Source: Nocardia cerradoensis NBRC 101014
Lineage (GTDB): Bacteria; Actinomycetota; Actinomycetes; Mycobacteriales; Mycobacteriaceae
Length of the DNA: 56,291 bases
Assembly: GCF_000308535.1 (NCBI RefSeq)
Contig: NZ_BAFW01000173.1
Location: forward strand, 1-56,291
Direction: 5' to 3'
Shown here: piece by piece, positions 9,824 through 17,871 of the stretch
Numbering within the stretch: the first letter of the stretch is position 1
Layout: every line of letters begins with the position of its first letter
Program-made: the position numbers and the translations under genes
Notes under the pieces: model-generated
The model's input: only the letters and a program-made list of their open reading frames with translations
What the model was told of the DNA's origin: nothing
Databases searched by the model: none

Positions 9824-9839
9824 GTCGCTCGATCGCCGC
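9811..9839. repeat. Short direct repeat over the ankyrin-gene stop codon
   Basis: CGATCGCCGC occurs at 9811-9820 (last codons) and again at 9830-9839, with the TGA between. Like the duplication at 9325-9374, it straddles a gene end. Confidence 0.6.
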
Positions 9840-9844
9840 AGGCG

Positions 9845-11329
9845 TTACACCTGCTGCGCTTCCTCCTGCGCGTGCTGGGCCTGAGCGAGCTGCTGCGGTG
9901 TGTAGCGCAGCGTGAGCACCAGCAGTCCGATGATCACGGCGCCGATCGCGCAGATGAGCAAGACGAACGTGTAACCGCTGGACAGCGCCGCGACCTCGGT
10001 GGGTGTCAGATTCGACGTCCGGTCGGTGCGGCCGCCGAGCGAGAGCGTGCGCGAGGCCGCCAGCGGGGTCAGCAGGCCGACCGCGAAAGGGGTGCCGAGG
10101 GTGAGGATCATCTGGCCGATCGCCGACAGCGGGCCCACCTCGTTCACCGGCACGCCCACCAGCAGGCACAGCGGCCCGACCACGATCACGAAACCGATCG
10201 CCATACCGACCACCGCCAGCAACACCAGCAGGGTCGGCAGATATTCGACGGAGCGGTCCAGGGTGGAGCCGAAGAACAGCGCCGCCGCCAGGACGGCAGC
10301 GGCACCCGCGAGCAACCAGCGCGGCCGGATCATCAGCGCGGCCTTGGATGCCACGCCGGTGCCGATGCCGGCGCCGATCGTGAACGGAATCGAGGCCAAA
10401 CCCGCGACGAGCGGGCTGTAGCCGACGACGTTCTGCAGGAACTGCGCGACGAAGTAGGTCATCGCACCGAGAACGCCGGAGCCCAGCAGCAGCGCGATGA
10501 ACGTGATCGAGCGGTCCCGATCGCGAAAGAGGGTGAGCGGCAGCAGCGGATTGACCGCGGACCGTTCGGCCAGCACGAACGCCACCAGCAGTAGCAGTCC
10601 GGCGATCAGCGCGCCGATGACGTACGGGCTGGTCCAGCCGAGATCGGGGCCTTCGGTCGCACCGAACACCACCCCGACGCAGCCGAAGGTGCCGAGGAAG
10701 GCGCCACGCACGTCCAGCGGCAGCCGGTGGTGCGCCGAATCGTGCAGCTGGAAGGCCGCGCCGAGGATGATCAGGAGCCCGATCGGAACGTTGATCAGGA
10801 AGATCAGCCGCCAATTCCATTCGGCCAGAGCGCCACCGACGACGAGTCCGCCGACCGAGCCGACACCCATCATCGAACCGAAGATGGCGATCGCCTGGTT
10901 GCGCGGCGGTCCGGGTGCGAAGGTGCTGACCACCAGCGCCATCGCCACGGGTGCGGCGATGGCGGCGCCGGTGCCCTGCAGGGCCCGCGCGCCGATCAAC
11001 ATGGCCTCGTTCTGCGCCAGCCCGCACAGCAGTGAGGCCAGGGTGAAGAACGAAACACCCAGCAGCAGCATCTTTTTGCGCCCGAACGAGTCGCCGAGGC
11101 GCCCGCCCAGCAGCATCAGCCCGCCGTAGGTGAGACCGTAGGCGGTCACGGTCCACGCACTGCCCGAACTGGTCAGGCCCAGATGACGTTGCAGGGCGGG
11201 CAGCGCCAGGATCACGACCGTGCCGTCCAGCACGACCATCAACTGCAGGCCGGACAGGACCAGGATCGGCAACCCGAAGGCCCGCTTCGTCACCGGATAT
11301 TGCATCGTCGCAGCGGGGTTATCGAGCAC
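9845..11329 (-). CDS. efpA: MFS exporter, EfpA-type (DHA2 family)
   Basis: 494-residue major facilitator with about 14 predicted membrane segments. It has LDGTVVILALP in helix 1, motif A GGRLGDSFGRKK near residue 76, and a cytoplasmic C-terminus rich in Gln/Ala. In M. tuberculosis, EfpA (Rv2846c) sits between proS and cysG as here and is linked to drug and lipid efflux. The GTG at 11329 has a -10 hexamer TACAGT 8 bases upstream and no Shine-Dalgarno site. A perfect palindrome covers the start codon and -10, so a local repressor is likely. Substrate not determinable from sequence. Confidence 0.88.
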   Translation of the reverse strand: MLDNPAATMQYPVTKRAFGLPILVLSGLQLMVVLDGTVVILALPALQRHLGLTSSGSAWTVTAYGLTYGGLMLLGGRLGDSFGRKKMLLLGVSFFTLASLLCGLAQNEAMLIGARALQGTGAAIAAPVAMALVVSTFAPGPPRNQAIAIFGSMMGVGSVGGLVVGGALAEWNWRLIFLINVPIGLLIILGAAFQLHDSAHHRLPLDVRGAFLGTFGCVGVVFGATEGPDLGWTSPYVIGALIAGLLLLVAFVLAERSAVNPLLPLTLFRDRDRSITFIALLLGSGVLGAMTYFVAQFLQNVVGYSPLVAGLASIPFTIGAGIGTGVASKAALMIRPRWLLAGAAAVLAAALFFGSTLDRSVEYLPTLLVLLAVVGMAIGFVIVVGPLCLLVGVPVNEVGPLSAIGQMILTLGTPFAVGLLTPLAASRTLSLGGRTDRTSNLTPTEVAALSSGYTFVLLICAIGAVIIGLLVLTLRYTPQQLAQAQHAQEEAQQV

Positions 11330-11343
11330 AGTGACTCACTGTA
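11328..11343 (-). promoter_or_regulatory. efpA core promoter with 15-bp palindromic operator
   Basis: ACAGTGA-C-TCACTGT (11328-11342) is a perfect palindrome with 7-bp arms. It extends from the GTG start codon (11327-11329) to the minus-strand -10 TACAGT (11338-11343). Binding there would block RNA polymerase directly. No regulator gene is adjacent. Confidence 0.6.
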
Positions 11344-11437
11344 ACGGATATCGGCACCGGCCAGCCTAATGCGTACTCGCGCTGTCCACGCGACACTCGA
11401 CCCGGCTGTACCCCCGTTCCGGGCACGCACCGCGGCC

Positions 11438-12697
11438 CTAACCGGCCTGCTCGTCGACATCCGGCGCGCCCGCGGTGAAACCGGCGGTCGGGCCGATGAC
11501 GATGATCGCCGGGGGCCGGATGCCCTCGGCGCGCACCCGTTCGGCGACCGTGGACAGATCCGCGCGCACGATCCGCTGGGTGCGCAAACTGCCTTCCTGC
11601 ACGACGGTGACGGGCGTATCGGCGGCGCGACCACCGTCGACCAGCGCGGCGGCGAACTTCTCGACGCGTTCCACTCCCATCAGCAGGACGAGGGTGCCGC
11701 GCAGCCGCGCCAGCGCGGGCCAGTCCACCAGCGAATCCGGGTGATCGGGCGGGATGTGCCCGCTCACCACCACGAATTCGTGGGTGACGCCGCGGTGGGT
11801 CACCGGAATACCGGCCAGCGCGGGCACCGAGATCGCGGAGGTGACGCCGGGAACCACGGTCACCGGTACTCCGGCGTCCACGCACGCCTCGAGTTCCTCG
11901 TAGCCGCGGCCGAAGACATACGGATCGCCGCCCTTGAGCCGGACCACGAATTTACCGGCCTTGGCACCCTCGATGAGGGCGGTATTGATCGCCTCCTGCG
12001 CCATCGCGCGGCCGTACGGGATCTTCGCCGCGTCGACGACCTCCACATGCGGTCCGAGTTCGGCGAGCAGTTCCGGCGGCGCCAGCCGGTCGGCGACGAC
12101 CAGATCGGCGCGGGCGAGCAGGCGGCGGCCCCGCACGGTGATCAGATCGGGGTCACCCGGCCCGCCGCCGACCAGCGCGACACCGGGCGCCACGGGTTCG
12201 GAGTCGTCGGTGACCACACCCGATTGCAGCGCCTCCAGCAGGGCGGTGCGCACCGCGGCCGATCGGCGGTGCCGTCCACTGGCCAGCACCGCGAGGGTCA
12301 GCCCGTCGTAGCGGGCGCTGGCGGGAGTGACGGCCGTGCCGAGGCGAGCGTTGTCGGCGCGCACGCAGAAGATGCGGCGGCGGGTGGCCTCCTCGACCAC
12401 GGCGGCATTGGTCTCGGGCTCGTCGGTGCAGGCGATCGCGTACCAGGCGCCGTCGAGATCACCGTCGGCGTAGGCCCGCTGGGTGATGCGCAGTTGACCG
12501 GAGGTGGCCATACCCTCCACCGCGGGGGTGACGGTCCGGCTGATCACCTCGATCTCGGCCCCGCTCGCGATGAGCAGTCCGAGCCGGCGCTGGGCTACCG
12601 AGCCGCCACCCACGACGACGACGCGGCGGCCGGCCAGATCGAGCCCGACGACATAGTTCGGGTCACCGGATTGCTGGTCGTCTGTCGTATTCGGCAC
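11438..12697 (-). CDS. cysG: Bifunctional uroporphyrinogen-III methyltransferase / precorrin-2 dehydrogenase
   Basis: 419 residues. The N-terminal Rossmann domain (VVVVGGGSVAQRR, about 25-37) is the CysG-N/Met8p precorrin-2 dehydrogenase (and possibly ferrochelatase) module. The C-terminal SUMT domain begins at ALVGGGPGDPDLITVRG (about 172) and contains KGGDPYVFGRGYEE and GVTSAISVPALAGIPVTHRG, the SAM and substrate loops. It makes precorrin-2/sirohydrochlorin for sirohaem and B12, upstream of the cob genes in this window. GTG start with a -10-like TAGGCT 8 bases upstream (12706-12711). Orthologous by position to Rv2847c. Confidence 0.93.
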   Translation of the reverse strand: MPNTTDDQQSGDPNYVVGLDLAGRRVVVVGGGSVAQRRLGLLIASGAEIEVISRTVTPAVEGMATSGQLRITQRAYADGDLDGAWYAIACTDEPETNAAVVEEATRRRIFCVRADNARLGTAVTPASARYDGLTLAVLASGRHRRSAAVRTALLEALQSGVVTDDSEPVAPGVALVGGGPGDPDLITVRGRRLLARADLVVADRLAPPELLAELGPHVEVVDAAKIPYGRAMAQEAINTALIEGAKAGKFVVRLKGGDPYVFGRGYEELEACVDAGVPVTVVPGVTSAISVPALAGIPVTHRGVTHEFVVVSGHIPPDHPDSLVDWPALARLRGTLVLLMGVERVEKFAAALVDGGRAADTPVTVVQEGSLRTQRIVRADLSTVAERVRAEGIRPPAIIVIGPTAGFTAGAPDVDEQAG

Positions 12698-12767
12698 AAG
12701 GTTTCAGCCTACGGCGTGGCCGGGCGAACTCCGCAATCACCCGTCGCGACGCCGCAGGCGGGGATCG

Positions 12768-13373
12768 TCAGGGTTTCCAGGTGATCCGGCCGCCCTGGAA
12801 ATCCTGAGCCTTACCGCCGTTGTAGTCGTATTCGTCGCTGGTGGGCAGCCCGTAGCGGCCGCCGTCGGCGTTGCTGCCTTCCCACATGCCGAGGATCGAT
12901 CCCCACACCGGGTGCGCGCCGGTATTCGCCGACCACACGATGACGCCGCCGGGGAATCGGGTGAAGCGGCCCTTGCCGTCCTTGCCGGCCTTGGCCTCGT
13001 CGGTGAGCGGGAAGCCGAGCGGGCTGTTCTCCCAGCCCATCGAGCCCCACTTGTCGCGGATCAGGCCGCAGATCGCATGGGCGTCGGTGCCCACGGACCA
13101 GTAGATCGAGCAGCCGCGGTCGAAGACCTGGAATTTGCCGCCGTTCGCGTCGGATTCCGGTCCGATCGGGTTGCCGAGAATCGCGGTCCCGCCGGCACGG
13201 TCGTATTCCTTCTCGATCGCCCCGCCCACGTCGAACGCGCCGACCGGCCGGGCGGCGGCGAGACCGGCGCCCGTGCCGGTGAGCGCCGCCAAGGCGGCGG
13301 CGGCCGCGGCTGCCGTGCGCAGCCCGGCCCGGCGCGCGCTGCGTCTACTCTGTCTGCGACCTGACGAAGCCAC
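12768..13373 (-). CDS. Secreted LGFP-repeat protein
   Basis: 201 residues. The N-terminus is Arg-rich with RRAGL followed by an Ala-rich hydrophobic core ending near AAARP, a Sec or Tat signal peptide. The mature part has three LGFP-type repeats (GNPIGPESDA, NSPLGFPLTDEA, RYGLPTSDEY), a motif of mycolata cell-wall proteins thought to bind the arabinogalactan/mycolate layer. The GTG at 13373 follows GGGAG by 6 bases. No catalytic domain is attached, so it may be a structural or anchoring protein. Confidence 0.85.
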   Translation of the reverse strand: MASSGRRQSRRSARRAGLRTAAAAAAALAALTGTGAGLAAARPVGAFDVGGAIEKEYDRAGGTAILGNPIGPESDANGGKFQVFDRGCSIYWSVGTDAHAICGLIRDKWGSMGWENSPLGFPLTDEAKAGKDGKGRFTRFPGGVIVWSANTGAHPVWGSILGMWEGSNADGGRYGLPTSDEYDYNGGKAQDFQGGRITWKP

Positions 13374-13528
13374 GTGAAACTCCCTCTACCTGCGAAGTTG
13401 GTGCGGCGGAAGCGGCCGCTCCCGCCATCCTGCAGGGGTTACACCGGCTCTGCAACGCTCGCCGTATCACAGTCGAGACTCATCTCACAGAATTACACGA
13501 GGTGAATTCGGTCGCATCGGAGGTCGCC

Positions 13529-13936
13529 TCAGAGGCGGCCGTTGACCCGTTCCGGGGTCACCCGCACGATCACTCGCTCGGCGTCGTCGACGGAGGCGGG
13601 ATTGAATTCCACGTACGGCAGGCCGGTGTATTTCGCCGACAGCCGGTCGGGCAGCGCCTTGTCCGGGTCGGGCGTGATGGTGGCGGTACCGCGGATCTCG
13701 GCGTAGACGTACGGATTGTCCGGCGGGTTGATCATGATCGTCACCCGCGGGTCGCGCACCACGTTCTTGTACTGCTGGCGCGAGACGGTGGTGGAGTACA
13801 GCAGGTCCTCCCCGTCGCGCAGCAGCCAGGTGACGGTCAGATGCGGCTGCCCGTCGCGGCCGATCGTCGCGAGCGTGGCGAAAACCTTTGTGTCGTCGAG
13901 GATCTTCTTCAGGTCGTCGGAGAGTTCAGCACCCAT
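13529..13936 (-). CDS. PPOX-class F420-dependent oxidoreductase family protein
   Basis: 135 residues of the split-barrel pyridoxamine-phosphate-oxidase-like fold (FATLATIGRDGQPHLTVTWL, YVYAEIRGTATI). Actinobacterial proteins of this length and pattern commonly use F420 or flavin. The frame allows an upstream start 11 codons earlier, but MGAELSDDLKKIL looks like the natural N-terminus; no strong ribosome binding site is visible. Cytoplasmic; substrate unknown. Divergent from the secreted hydrolase that follows. Confidence 0.8.
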   Translation of the reverse strand: MGAELSDDLKKILDDTKVFATLATIGRDGQPHLTVTWLLRDGEDLLYSTTVSRQQYKNVVRDPRVTIMINPPDNPYVYAEIRGTATITPDPDKALPDRLSAKYTGLPYVEFNPASVDDAERVIVRVTPERVNGRL

Positions 13937-14025
13937 GCCACGGCACAACCGGATGCCGCACACGGTCATTCCCGCCGGCCGTCTTTTTCGTCCCGGTGCG
14001 TTCGGCGCGGTTCTATGCTGCGAAC

Positions 14026-14994
14026 ATGCGACGAGCGGTGCTGCAGGTTCTGACCGTGCTGGTGACGGTCGCGGTCGCCGCCGCGGTGGCCGCCACCGCG
14101 TATGCGGCCGACCCCTATCGTGCGAGCGGCCCGACCGAGGCCCGCTACTCGGAGCCGGGGCCGTGGCAGGTCACCGAGCACTACGGATTCGGCTGCTGCG
14201 ACAGCACCGGCGCCGCCTACGACATCTGGTATCCGGTCGATGTTGCCGCGCGCGGCCCTCGTCATCCGATCATCACCTGGGGCGACGGCACGAACGCGCA
14301 ACCTCGGCAGTATGCCCATCTGTTGCGGCATCTGGCGTCCTGGGGCTTCGTGGTGATCGCGACCGAGAATCGCAGTACCGGCTCCGGCGTCGACATCGCC
14401 GGAGCGGCGCGATATCTCATCGATCGGGCCGCCGATCCGGCGAGCGTGTTCCACGATCGGCTCGACACCTCGGCGATCGGCGCCGTCGGTCATTCCCAAG
14501 GCGCCACCGGGGTGCTCAACGCGATGATCGACTCGGGCGGGCTGATTCGCACCGCCGTGCCGATCGAGTTGCCCGCCCAGTCGTTCTGCTCGAACCGGTT
14601 GAGCTGCACGGACACTCGTCGCCTGGCGGGTGGTTCGGTGTTCTTCGTCAACGGCTCCGACGACGCGCTCATCTCCCCCTCGCAGAAGCTGTGGGCACTG
14701 CCGGGTCTGCAGTCCAACCAGGACTACTACGAGGCCACGCCGGCTTCGGTGACGAAGGCGTGGGGCACACTGGTCGGCCCCAACCACAACGACGTCCAAG
14801 GTCAGCCCGACTGCACCCGGGCCTCGTCGCCGTGCACCGACGGCGTGTACGGCTACCTCGGCTATCCGACCGCGTGGCTGGCGGCCCGGCTGTGGGGATG
14901 TGCCGGGGCGGCGGCCGCCTTCGCCCCCGGCACCGGGGAGTTCTATGCCCCGAATCCGCACTGGGGCAACCAGATCGGCGCGACGGCCCGCTGA
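14026..14994 (+). CDS. Secreted alpha/beta-hydrolase (dienelactone-hydrolase/cutinase-like)
   Basis: 322 residues with a signal peptide (VLTVLVTVAVAAAVAATAYA). The nucleophile elbow is GHSQGA near residue 165; the acid is probably in VNGSDDALI and the histidine in GPNHNDVQG. The arrangement resembles secreted esterases of the PET-hydrolase/chlorophyllase-like group, and several Cys pairs (GCCDS, CSNRLSC, CTRASSPC) suggest disulphides. Start at ATG 14026, with TATGCT 6 bases upstream (14014-14019), suggesting a leaderless transcript. It converges with the DoxX gene, only two bases apart at the stops. Confidence 0.82.
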   Translation: MRRAVLQVLTVLVTVAVAAAVAATAYAADPYRASGPTEARYSEPGPWQVTEHYGFGCCDSTGAAYDIWYPVDVAARGPRHPIITWGDGTNAQPRQYAHLLRHLASWGFVVIATENRSTGSGVDIAGAARYLIDRAADPASVFHDRLDTSAIGAVGHSQGATGVLNAMIDSGGLIRTAVPIELPAQSFCSNRLSCTDTRRLAGGSVFFVNGSDDALISPSQKLWALPGLQSNQDYYEATPASVTKAWGTLVGPNHNDVQGQPDCTRASSPCTDGVYGYLGYPTAWLAARLWGCAGAAAAFAPGTGEFYAPNPHWGNQIGATAR

Positions 14995-14996
14995 CC

Positions 14997-16346
14997 TCAC
15001 CCCTGCGGTGCGTCCTGGATCCAGTGGAAGCCGCGGCTGCGTTGTGGGAAGGCGTCCGGGTCCTGGCGCCGGAAGGTCACCGTCACCGGATGACCGTCCA
15101 GGTCGCCGGTGAACCGCAGCCGGTCCGGTCCCTGCTGTTCGTAGGCGAAGCCGCCGGAGGTCACGGACTGCTGCTCGGCACCGGGCACGGCATGCAGGTC
15201 CAGATGACGAGCGCCGGTGTCGACCCGCACCTGTACCGGCACGAACGTCCCGTCCATCCGCTGATACTGCATGACCCCGTCGACGTCGAATACCGCGCGC
15301 TGCCACCGGTCCGGGTCGGTGAGCAGCGGCGCAACCGGCTGCCCGTCGCGGCTGAATTCGTCGACCCGCCAGATCCCGTACAGCGGCGGTTTCGTGCGGC
15401 CCGGGCCCTCGTCCCACAACTGCAGGCTCACGTGGGTCAGAGCCACCGCCACCCAGATCCCGATCCCGATCTGCGCCAGCGCCGCGAACCAGCGGGCCCG
15501 GCGGGTGCGGAACGGATAGGGCGCCGTCGAGCGGCCGACCGGGCGATCGAGCACCAGCACGTCCAGCAGCCGCCGCGCCTGCGGAGCGAGCAGCACCATC
15601 GACATCAGCATCAGATGTCCGGACAGGATCTTGACCGGCACGTCGAAGGTCATGTTCAGCACGAAGACCTGCGCCATGCTCACCAGCGTCAGCATCGCGC
15701 CCACCGTCGCCGTGCGCGGAACGAACAGCAGGATCCCGGCCAGCAGTTCCGCGGCGCCGAGCAGGATCTCGTACGTCGGGCTCGCGCCGACCTGATTCCA
15801 CAGCACCCCCATCGGCGTGAGGTTGCCGTACGGCTCCAGCAGCGTCGACAGCATCGGTTCGGGCATCTGGGTGGGGATGACCTTGGCGAAACCGTAGTTG
15901 AGCATCTGACCGGCCACACACAGCCGGAGCAACAGCAGAAACCAGCCGGCCAGCCGCCGGTAATCGGCGCGACGGCGGTCCAGCAGCGTCCAGATCAGTG
16001 TGCCGGCGACGGCGACGACCAGGACGCAGAACACCAGCACCCACAGAATCGTCTGATCGCCGCTGCCGTTGGGACTCAGCACCGGATGCACGCCGAAGAC
16101 CGTGCGCCCGACCCACTCCAGCACCGGGCGCAGCAACCGCGGTTGCCACAGCACGGCGTCGGCGTCGAGCCAGCGGCCGAACCAGCCGGTGAAGGCGAAC
16201 ACGATCTGCGGATAGATCAGACAGAACAATCCGAAATACAGGAACGCGAACCGGAAGGCCACCCGGGTGAGCGGTGTCCAGCCCACCGCCGTCTCGGATT
16301 CGAGTTCCCGCCGCGGCGTTTCGGCCTGCGCCACCATGACACTCAC
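14997..16346 (-). CDS. DoxX-family membrane protein with C-terminal soluble domain
   Basis: 449 residues. About eight membrane segments over residues 25-325, including the DoxX-like repeat LLLRLCVAGQMLNYGFAKVIP and ILLGAAELLAGILLF, followed by a soluble tail of about 150 residues (AVFDVDGVMQYQRMDG, RLRFTGDLDGHPVTVTFRR) with beta character. DoxX proteins occur in respiratory or thiol-stress complexes; no catalytic residues can be named. ATG/GTG choice at the N-terminus is uncertain by a few codons. Confidence 0.72.
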   Translation of the reverse strand: MSVMVAQAETPRRELESETAVGWTPLTRVAFRFAFLYFGLFCLIYPQIVFAFTGWFGRWLDADAVLWQPRLLRPVLEWVGRTVFGVHPVLSPNGSGDQTILWVLVFCVLVVAVAGTLIWTLLDRRRADYRRLAGWFLLLLRLCVAGQMLNYGFAKVIPTQMPEPMLSTLLEPYGNLTPMGVLWNQVGASPTYEILLGAAELLAGILLFVPRTATVGAMLTLVSMAQVFVLNMTFDVPVKILSGHLMLMSMVLLAPQARRLLDVLVLDRPVGRSTAPYPFRTRRARWFAALAQIGIGIWVAVALTHVSLQLWDEGPGRTKPPLYGIWRVDEFSRDGQPVAPLLTDPDRWQRAVFDVDGVMQYQRMDGTFVPVQVRVDTGARHLDLHAVPGAEQQSVTSGGFAYEQQGPDRLRFTGDLDGHPVTVTFRRQDPDAFPQRSRGFHWIQDAPQG

Positions 16347-16726
16347 TACCCACTCCTCTCCCCGACGGACCCCGGCGCACGGCTGCCTCGACGAACGCCG
16401 TAGCGAACGGGTGCGCGGATCGGTGCACGACGTTACGAGGGCCCGCGGCGAAAGTCCTCAGGGCCGGACCCCGATTCCGCGCTACTCCGCGCGGCGTACG
16501 TGGCAGCACGAACCTCAGGGGTGGCCCCCGCACCCGTTCGTGCGCACCGCGGGCAAACCGGATCCCGGTGAGCGGAACGGCGGAAAATTCGCCGCCGATT
16601 CCGCGCCACCGCGCACTAGAACGCGTTACATTTCATCCACACGCCACCCGCGCCGGGCCAGATTCGGCCGTGCCCGCACGTAATGAGTTGGCGCACAGAC
16701 GTTTTCATCCCGTCAGGAGGTCCGAT
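16347..16726. other. Divergent intergenic region, DoxX / phosphotransferase
   Basis: No gene seen on either strand. It contains a KstR-like 14-bp motif (16617-16630) and the CAGGAGG ribosome binding site of the next gene (16714-16720). Confidence 0.6.
16617..16630 (+). promoter_or_regulatory. KstR-type operator motif
   Basis: TAGAACGCGTTACA fits the published KstR consensus TNNAACNNGTTNNA at every fixed position, with AACGCGTT as a palindromic core. KstR is the TetR-family repressor of sterol and lipid catabolism in mycolata. The motif is about 97 bases before the phosphotransferase start. Confidence 0.5.
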
Positions 16727-17863
16727 ATGTCGGGCGAATCCGATACCGACCCCGGGCAGCGGCGGCAACTGACCACCAGCGCTCGCGATCTCGACGAACT
16801 CGCCGAGCGACTCACCCAGTGGCTGGCCGGCAAGCTCACCGGCACCACCGGGCCGGTGATCACGGGGCTGTCGCGGCCACAGGCGGGCGGTATGTCCAGT
16901 TCCTCGGTGATGTTCGAGGCGAGCTGGGAGCGCGACGGCCGCACCGAAGGCGGCTCGTACGTGGCACGCATGCCTCCCGAGGAGGGCTCGTTCCCCGTCT
17001 TCGAGAACTACGATCTCGATACCCAGTACGCGGTGATGGCCGGCGTCGGCGCGCACAGCGATGTGCCGGTGCCGCGGCTGTGCTGGTTCGAACCGGACGA
17101 ATCCGTACTCGGCACACCGTTTTTCGTGATGGAACGGGTCAACGGCCGGATCCCGGAGGACAATCCGCCGTACGTCTTCGTCGGCTGGGTCTTCGACGCC
17201 ACACCGCAGCAGCGCATGCGGATCACCCGCGCCACGGTGGACATCATCGCGAGAGTCCACGCCATCGCCGATCCGGCGGCGACATTCCCCGCCCTGGCCG
17301 GGGAAGGATCGTCGCTGCGCCGCCACTTCGACGCCCAGCGCCACTGGTACCGCTGGGCACTCGCCGACGACGGTTACCGAATCCCGTTGCTGGAGCGCGG
17401 TTTCGACTGGCTCGAACAACATTGGCCCGCCGATCCGGGACCGGACGTGCTGAACTGGGGCGACGCCCGGCCCGGCAACATCATCTTCGACGAATTCGAC
17501 CCGGTCGCGGTCCTGGACTGGGAGATGGCCACCCTCGGCCCGCGCGAACTCGACGTGGCGTGGCTGATCTTCATCCACCGCTTCTTCCAGGACATCGCCA
17601 CCCGCTTCGACCAGCCCGGACTGCCGGACTATCTGCGCCGCGACGACGTGGTCGCGCGCTACGAAGAGCTCACCGGCCATCGGCCGCGGGATCTGGAGTG
17701 GTATCTCGTCTACGCCGCGCTGCGCCACGGCATCGTGATGGCGCGCATCAAACGGCGGATGATCCACTTCGGCGAGGACACCGACACCGACGACCGCGAC
17801 GACTACGTGATGCACCGAGCGGCCCTCGAGGCCCTGCTCGACGGCACCTACCAGTGGGATTGA
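16727..17863 (+). CDS. Phosphotransferase family protein (APH/ACAD10-like kinase)
   Basis: 378 residues of the aminoglycoside-phosphotransferase/choline-kinase fold. Nucleotide-binding N-lobe (SYVARMPPEEG carrying the invariant basic residue region), catalytic loop NWGDARPGNIIFDE near residue 243, and metal-binding DWEMATLGP near 263. The catalytic loop reads NWGD where many relatives have HGD; this variant occurs in ACAD10/11-like kinases linked to lipid or acyl-CoA metabolism. The ATG at 16727 has a strong CAGGAGG site. Probably an operon with the next gene, 8 bases downstream. Substrate unknown. Confidence 0.82.
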   Translation: MSGESDTDPGQRRQLTTSARDLDELAERLTQWLAGKLTGTTGPVITGLSRPQAGGMSSSSVMFEASWERDGRTEGGSYVARMPPEEGSFPVFENYDLDTQYAVMAGVGAHSDVPVPRLCWFEPDESVLGTPFFVMERVNGRIPEDNPPYVFVGWVFDATPQQRMRITRATVDIIARVHAIADPAATFPALAGEGSSLRRHFDAQRHWYRWALADDGYRIPLLERGFDWLEQHWPADPGPDVLNWGDARPGNIIFDEFDPVAVLDWEMATLGPRELDVAWLIFIHRFFQDIATRFDQPGLPDYLRRDDVVARYEELTGHRPRDLEWYLVYAALRHGIVMARIKRRMIHFGEDTDTDDRDDYVMHRAALEALLDGTYQWD

Positions 17864-17871
17864 GGAGATTG

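Noticed and set aside
13716..16533. Very long frames on both strands (895 and 855 aa) across the hydrolase and DoxX genes
   Set aside because: Arg/Gln/His-rich shadow translations; the real genes in the region have clear families, signal peptides and membrane segments.
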